The translations under genes were made by a program, and so were the position numbers. From contig JANNFX010000152.1 of NCBI GenBank assembly GCA_031380225.1, positions 1 to 9,716 on the forward strand: a stretch of DNA of 9,716 nt, read 5' to 3'. Source of the DNA: JANNFX01 sp031380225. GTDB lineage: Bacteria > Pseudomonadota > Alphaproteobacteria > Rhizobiales > Hyphomicrobiaceae. Under the pieces are notes generated by a model. The model did no database searches and had not been told where the DNA came from. It worked only from the letters and a program-made list of their open reading frames with translations. Every line of letters starts with the position of its first letter. Within the stretch, counting starts at the first letter, position 1. Shown piece by piece: positions 6,294 through 9,716 of the stretch.

Positions 6294-6324
6294 CACGCCA
6301 CATCCGGGAACCAGACTGGCGTCA
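6291..6324 (+). terminator. Candidate terminator hairpin after pyrE
   Basis: TGACACGCCA (6291-6300), which includes the pyrE stop codon, can pair with TGGCGTCA (6317-6324), giving nine-odd base pairs with a one-to-two-base bulge. Only a broken AAATTTCTT follows rather than a run of T, so termination would be weak at best. Confidence 0.35.
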
Positions 6325-6365
6325 AATTTCTTGAAATCTCGTCGGTCGCAATCACGTCCGGCACG

Positions 6366-6394
6366 TTGCGGCAAGTTCGTTCTCCCGGTATGTT
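6366..6394 (+). promoter_or_regulatory. Candidate promoter of the small exported-protein gene
   Basis: TTGCGG (6366-6371) and TATGTT (6389-6394) are separated by 17 bases, about 30 bases ahead of the ATG at 6425. The -35 matches only in its first three bases. The -10 is reasonable and is flanked by CCGG on both sides. Confidence 0.4.
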
Positions 6395-6424
6395 CCGGAC
6401 ACTGGACGACTGGGGAGGCTATCC

Positions 6425-6769
6425 ATGATCTTTAAATCGAAAACAGCAGCGGCACTGGCTGCCGCCGCGTTGATACTCGCGACGACGGCTTCATCTGACG
6501 CCGCCGACGACGGTTTTGCCTCGTCGCACGATCTCGCCAAAGAAGGCGGGCGGCTTTGCATGTCAAACCATGCGCACTCGGGCTTCGGTGCGGGAGCCAA
6601 CAAAGCGGCAGCCCGGGCGGCAGCGATCCGGTCCTGGGCTGACTTCACCAACCTTGAGTATGGCTCAAGCTGGGCCAGCTATTCGGCATCGCGAAGCCAA
6701 AAAGTCAACTATTCCAAGGAATCAAGCGGCTGGGGTGCAACGGTCGAAGGCCGACCGTGCAAGAGATAA
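6425..6769 (+). CDS. Small Sec-exported protein of an alphaproteobacterial hypothetical family
   Basis: This encodes a 114-residue protein. GGGGAGG (6412-6418) lies six bases before the ATG. The N-terminus is a signal peptide: basic MIFKSK, an alanine/leucine-rich core (7-20), and cleavage likely near residues 26-27 (SSDAADD). The mature part is about 88 residues, glycine-, serine- and alanine-rich, with an alanine-rich helix (59-69), then WADFTNLEYGSSWASY (71-86) and a closing GRPCKR. From memory this pattern (AI-x-W-x-x-x-x-x-x-YG-x-x-W, ending in RPC) belongs to small periplasmic proteins common in Hyphomicrobiales with no assigned role. Only two cysteines remain (C45, C112). Tyr96 and Ala105 stand where I would expect a further pair. 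Function unknown. It ends 92 bases before the ATPase gene; no strong terminator separates them. Confidence 0.75.
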   Translation: MIFKSKTAAALAAAALILATTASSDAADDGFASSHDLAKEGGRLCMSNHAHSGFGAGANKAAARAAAIRSWADFTNLEYGSSWASYSASRSQKVNYSKESSGWGATVEGRPCKR

Positions 6770-6861
6770 GTATTACCTTCTATTCAGTGCAAAGATATGC
6801 ACACTGTCAGTCGGGCAATGTGCGTACGGCATCATTTTGCGACTGCCGCTGGAGGTGTAGG

Positions 6862-8112
6862 GTGGGCGTGTTTTCAGATATTTTGACTGATGTTGTATTG
6901 AAGGGCCTGCTACCACTCATTATTTTGCCAATCGCGTACTACGGACTGCGAATAATCTATCGAGCGTTTCAAGCGCTAAAGTATTGCGAAGAAGCGCTCA
7001 AGGCTGTGGCCCGCGAAAATGATAATGGACTTCTCAAAGAAGGTCCGGGCTTTTGGTTGAAGCAACCGATTGTAAAACCGAAAAATTACGCAGAACTGCC
7101 GGGAAGTATTCCAGTATTGCTGATCGCTGCAACAAAGGGTGGAGTTGGCAAGACATCCCTTGCCGGAAGTCTTGCTGCCCACTTCGCAATGCGGTGGACG
7201 CAGCAACGAGAAACGCCCGAGAGGGACAAGCCTTTGAGAGTTCTCGTTATTGATCAGGATTTTCAGGGCTCTTTCACAACCATGACAGTAGACGGCCAAA
7301 GCCGCTATGCTCAACCATCGAAGTCGAACCGATTGGTTAGCGGTAATGCTGGACAGGGAGGCATTGTTGATTTGGCAGAGCGCATCAGTCAGCCAGGCAT
7401 GATTAGCCCGCTGAGTATTTGGGTGATTCCATCGTATTATGATCTTGCTCAGGCTGAGAATAGAATGTTGATTGAGTGGCTATTGCCTCTCTCAGATGAA
7501 GACCTCATATCGAAAATCTTAAACTTTCTGAAAATTCGCGAAACCGTCCCTCGCAAATCCAAATCGGACGTTCGCTATCTATTGGCCGAAGCGCTACTTG
7601 ATGCACGGGTGCAATTGAGTTTTGATCTCGTGATCGTCGACTCTCCGCCACGGTTAACAACCTCCCACATACAAGCTATGTGTGCTTCAACCCATTTGCT
7701 TGTGCCAACCATATTAGATGGATTATCCGGTGACGCGGTTGCGCGGTACTTAGATCAAATTGCGATCCATAAACTAGGGCCGATCGGCAATTCAAAGCTC
7801 CAAATTTGCCCTTATTTGGAACCGATAGCTGTGGTTTGTACTATGGTCCCAAATACGAAACTTAACCTTACGCAGCCGATAAATATACTTAGAAGCCGGA
7901 TTGATGCTGCACGTATTCGCGCGGAGATCGTTCCTGAGGATTGCTTTATCAGGCAGCGGACTCAATACAGAGAGCACGCAGGAGAGCGGATCGCATTCGC
8001 GGCATTATCTAGAGACAAAGATCATCAGACTTTACGAGAAGAAGTGGATAGCTTAGGCGACTGGCTTGCGCTAAAATTGGGTTCGCAGGGGCGGGGCTGG
8101 AGACGCAATTGA
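6862..8112 (+). CDS. Membrane-anchored ParA/MinD-superfamily P-loop ATPase
   Basis: This encodes a 416-residue protein. GTG 6862 is chosen because GGAGG (6851-6855) lies six bases before it; an open frame runs back to 6757 but encodes implausible sequence. Residues 11-33 are a hydrophobic segment, likely one transmembrane helix, with a basic/amphipathic stretch to about 50. The ATPase domain starts near 84: deviant Walker A KGGVGKTS (92-99) with the superfamily's signature lysine K92 and P-loop K97, Walker A' VLVIDQDFQGS (127-137; Phe where ParA usually has Pro), and Walker B FDLVIVDSPPR (254-264). The C-terminus (IRQRTQYREHAGERIAF) resembles the ParA end where a basic DNA-facing surface lies. 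ParA proteins are usually soluble, so an N-terminal anchor is unusual. There is no ParB or MinC partner; the next gene overlaps by one base. Lower G+C than the flanks suggests transfer. Role unknown: positioning, surface assembly or defence are all possible. Confidence 0.85.
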   Translation: MGVFSDILTDVVLKGLLPLIILPIAYYGLRIIYRAFQALKYCEEALKAVARENDNGLLKEGPGFWLKQPIVKPKNYAELPGSIPVLLIAATKGGVGKTSLAGSLAAHFAMRWTQQRETPERDKPLRVLVIDQDFQGSFTTMTVDGQSRYAQPSKSNRLVSGNAGQGGIVDLAERISQPGMISPLSIWVIPSYYDLAQAENRMLIEWLLPLSDEDLISKILNFLKIRETVPRKSKSDVRYLLAEALLDARVQLSFDLVIVDSPPRLTTSHIQAMCASTHLLVPTILDGLSGDAVARYLDQIAIHKLGPIGNSKLQICPYLEPIAVVCTMVPNTKLNLTQPINILRSRIDAARIRAEIVPEDCFIRQRTQYREHAGERIAFAALSRDKDHQTLREEVDSLGDWLALKLGSQGRGWRRN

Positions 8113-8753
8113 TGGCCGCAGACACAAGCAAGTTTCTGGCAACCTTCGCCGCTGGCCTAAAGTTGGCGGGCGCCTCGTCAGCGTCTTCGATCCTGAATAA
8201 TGTTGCAAATACACTGTGTCGCGATGACTGGGACACTATTTCAAAATTGGGAAAGCTTGGGCTTATTGTTGAAGAACTCCGGCCCGACCAGGACCACTGG
8301 GACACGTCAGAAAACAAGTTGGCAGTTGATCAACTTTCGAACGTTGTTCAAATGCTTCGAATGGCCAATGGGGATGTGGAGCTGATCAATTCTTTGGATA
8401 GCCTAAAGCTGTTGTTGCAACGATTTAGCGACTCACCAAAACTCGCAGAAACATTCAGCCGTCTGCGAGACTTTATGACCGGCAGCACAGAAGCACTCTA
8501 CGCTGCACTTGTTAGCGACTTCAGCTCCCGGCTGAAGCGGGACATGTATACTAGTGCGTTCGAGCAGACAATTTCTGAACTTTTGAATTCTAAGCTAAAA
8601 AAAGAGCATGTTGTTGAAATTGCTCAAATTGTTGTTGGCGGGACAAAAAGCAAGTCTAGGCCGAAGGCTCTCGAAGCAATCCGAAAACCACACGACGCTT
8701 ATTTGAATACAAAACGTGGAATTGACGCCTCTGGTGGCCGTTCCGCCGCATAG
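8112..8753 (+). CDS. Unrecognised helical protein coupled to the ParA-like ATPase
   Basis: This encodes a 213-residue protein starting at ATG 8112, which shares its A with the TGA of the ATPase gene (TGATG), so translation is probably coupled; GGAG lies nine bases upstream. A TTG at 8109 is a poorer start. I recognise no domain. The sequence looks mostly alpha-helical: an alanine/serine-rich N-terminal segment (7-34), a central stretch with spaced leucines (72-121) compatible with a coiled coil or helical bundle, and a basic C-terminal third (RLKRDMYTSAF at 140-150, KLKKEH at 161-166, TKSKSRPK at 178-185) ending in a glycine/serine-rich tail. There is no signal peptide, clear membrane helix or catalytic motif. 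By position it is the obvious partner of the ATPase, perhaps cargo, adaptor or ATPase activator in place of ParB, but that is inference. Part of it is very AT-rich (8581-8640 about 32% G+C). Confidence 0.75.
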   Translation: MAADTSKFLATFAAGLKLAGASSASSILNNVANTLCRDDWDTISKLGKLGLIVEELRPDQDHWDTSENKLAVDQLSNVVQMLRMANGDVELINSLDSLKLLLQRFSDSPKLAETFSRLRDFMTGSTEALYAALVSDFSSRLKRDMYTSAFEQTISELLNSKLKKEHVVEIAQIVVGGTKSKSRPKALEAIRKPHDAYLNTKRGIDASGGRSAA

Positions 8754-8942
8754 CTCCAGGCGCCCATCCCCTCGACAGGCGCGCCGCAATCCCGTATACG
8801 CGCGGAATCTCAAACACCCATTCAAGGGTTGCCCGTAAAGGGCCGCACGAGCCGTGCGCGATGTCTGTCCTTGTTTCACCGAAGGCGGACCATCCCACAG
8901 CTCCTCTGCATGATGTAAATAATTAAGAACAGGACAAAATCG
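8754..8942 (+). promoter_or_regulatory. Gene-free rplS upstream region with hairpins, candidate leader
   Basis: These 189 bases hold no plausible gene. CGCACG-AGC-CGTGCG (8844-8858) is a perfect six-base-pair stem with a three-base loop. CCTT (8869-8872) and AAGG (8882-8885) could form another. AGGA at 8931-8934 is the rplS ribosome binding site, eight bases from its ATG. The last 30 bases turn AT-rich (TAAATAATTAAG around 8916-8927), possibly a -10 region, but no matching -35 is evident. Either hairpin could end the preceding operon or belong to an autoregulatory ribosomal-protein leader; neither is shown. Confidence 0.4.
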
Positions 8943-9632
8943 ATGGACATCATCCGGCAGCTCGAGCTCGAGCAAATGAACGCCGTGCTCGCCAAGCGCA
9001 ACGTGCCTGAATTCCAACCCGGCGATACCGTCAAGATCATGGTGCGCGTTGTGGAACTCGGCGACGCCGACCCTAAGGACAAGAAGAAGAAGGCGGCCGT
9101 CGCTCGCGCAACAGAGCGCTTGCAGGCTTACGAAGGCGTTGTCATCGCCCGTTCGGGTGCCGGCTTGAACGAGAACTTCACCGTCCGCAAAATTTCATAC
9201 GGCGAAGGCGTCGAACGCGTGTTCCCGATCTTCTCGCCGGTCATCGCTGAAATCGAAGTTGTGCGCCGTGGCCGTGTGCGCCGCGCGAAACTTTACTATC
9301 TGCGTGGCCGCCGCGGTAAGGCCGCGCGCATCTTCGAACGTACGGATGCCCGCGCCCGCAAATTGAATGCCGCCTGGAAGGGCTTCAAGAAGCCGAAGGG
9401 CGAGCCAGAAGATCTGACGCAGATCAAGGGCATCGACGCCGATTTGCTCGGCCGTTTGAAGCAGATCAATTGCTACAAGTTCGAACAGATTGCGAATTTG
9501 TCTGACGACGACATCGCCAACATCGATGATACCTTGAACCTGCAAGGCCGCATCGAGAAGGATGACTGGGTTGGTCAGGCGCAGCGTTTGATTGCTGAAG
9601 CTTCGGCCGCCGAAGTGCCGGCAACGGAATAA
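8943..9632 (+). CDS. rplS: 50S ribosomal protein L19 with lysine-rich insertion and C-terminal HhH-like extension
   Basis: Residues 1-140 are a recognisable L19, a protein of the large subunit at the 30S interface: PEFQPGDTVKIMVRVVE (22-38), RLQAYEGVVIARSGAGLNE (59-77), FTVRKISYGEGVERVF (79-94) and RRAKLYYLRGRRGKAARI (113-130). Bacterial L19 is usually about 115-130 residues; this one has 229. About 17 residues (40-56, with KDKKKK) are inserted where other L19s go straight from VVEG to the RLQAFEG strand. Residues 156-217 add a domain (DLTQIKGIDADLLGRLKQI then GRIEKDDWVGQAQRLI) of helix-hairpin-helix character. It resembles, from memory, the tails on some alphaproteobacterial L21 and NuoE proteins. 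AGGA eight bases upstream supports the start. The usual upstream neighbour trmD is absent; a foreign-looking pair sits there instead. Confidence 0.94.
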   Translation: MDIIRQLELEQMNAVLAKRNVPEFQPGDTVKIMVRVVELGDADPKDKKKKAAVARATERLQAYEGVVIARSGAGLNENFTVRKISYGEGVERVFPIFSPVIAEIEVVRRGRVRRAKLYYLRGRRGKAARIFERTDARARKLNAAWKGFKKPKGEPEDLTQIKGIDADLLGRLKQINCYKFEQIANLSDDDIANIDDTLNLQGRIEKDDWVGQAQRLIAEASAAEVPATE

Positions 9633-9676
9633 CGGCGGTTTCGCAACACAAGCGATCAAGACCGAAATCAGACTAC

Positions 9677-9710
9677 AAAAAAGGCCCGGGAGCGATCCCG
9701 GGCCTTTTTT
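9677..9710 (+). terminator. Strong intrinsic terminator after rplS
   Basis: A perfect 15-base-pair inverted repeat (AAAAAAGGCCCGGGA / TCCCGGGCCTTTTTT) surrounds a GCGA tetraloop. Nine pairs form the GC-rich core and the T tract completes a classic Rho-independent terminator, 44 bases past the rplS stop. Because the left arm starts with six A residues it can act in both directions. No further gene of the rplS transcript is therefore expected past this point. Confidence 0.95.
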
Positions 9711-9716
9711 AGTTTT

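Noticed and set aside
6785..6806. Small inverted repeat GTGCA/TGCAC ahead of the ATPase gene
   Set aside because: Five base pairs only, no conserved promoter around it; too weak to call an operator or a parS-like site.
6757..6861. A 35-codon N-terminal extension of the ParA-like ATPase
   Set aside because: It would overlap the end of the preceding gene, its residues (cysteine- and aromatic-rich) are unlike a domain, and GGAGG is perfectly placed for the GTG at 6862.
8595..9017. A 140-codon minus-strand open frame spanning the end of the ATPase module and the rplS leader
   Set aside because: It is antisense to two genes, has no ribosome binding site or protein features, and looks like a chance frame.

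Overview
The window looks like chromosomal DNA of an alphaproteobacterium, most likely in or near the Hyphomicrobiales (Rhizobiales). The main evidence is the block irr / fabA-fabB-fabI, an arrangement I know from that order: an Irr-type Fur-family regulator divergent from the anaerobic unsaturated fatty acid genes. An adenosine-kinase-type PfkB protein, pyrE, ThpR and several small Sec-exported proteins of alphaproteobacterial type fit this. The core genes are GC-rich.

Layout from left to right. 1-369 is the 3' part of a + strand thpR (RNA 2',3'-cyclic phosphodiesterase). 516-926 (+) is a small exported four-cysteine protein of unknown function. It converges on a minus-strand block read from right to left: fabA (4887-4342), fabB (4283-3051), fabI (2922-2056) and a PfkB-family sugar/nucleoside kinase (1962-970). 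FabA and FabB make and elongate the cis-unsaturated acyl chain and FabI completes each elongation round, so three of these four genes form one membrane-lipid operon. A REP-like double hairpin lies between fabB and fabI, and a perfect hairpin lies just ahead of the fabB ribosome binding site. Divergent from fabA, irr (5181-5630, +) has a good sigma70-type promoter and a leader containing a possible nine-codon reading frame. pyrE (5736-6293, +) and a second small exported protein (6425-6769, +) follow.

6862-8753 stands apart. It holds two translationally coupled genes of visibly lower G+C. The first encodes an N-terminally membrane-anchored ParA/MinD-superfamily ATPase and the second a helical protein I do not recognise. 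No ParB-like gene or parS-like cluster is visible. This pair is the best candidate in the window for an undescribed system, although its function cannot be read from the sequence.

The window ends with rplS (8943-9632, +), preceded by a 189-base gene-free leader. The encoded L19 is almost twice normal length: it has a lysine-rich insertion in the N-terminal domain and a C-terminal helix-hairpin-helix-like extension. A textbook intrinsic terminator closes the gene at 9677-9710.
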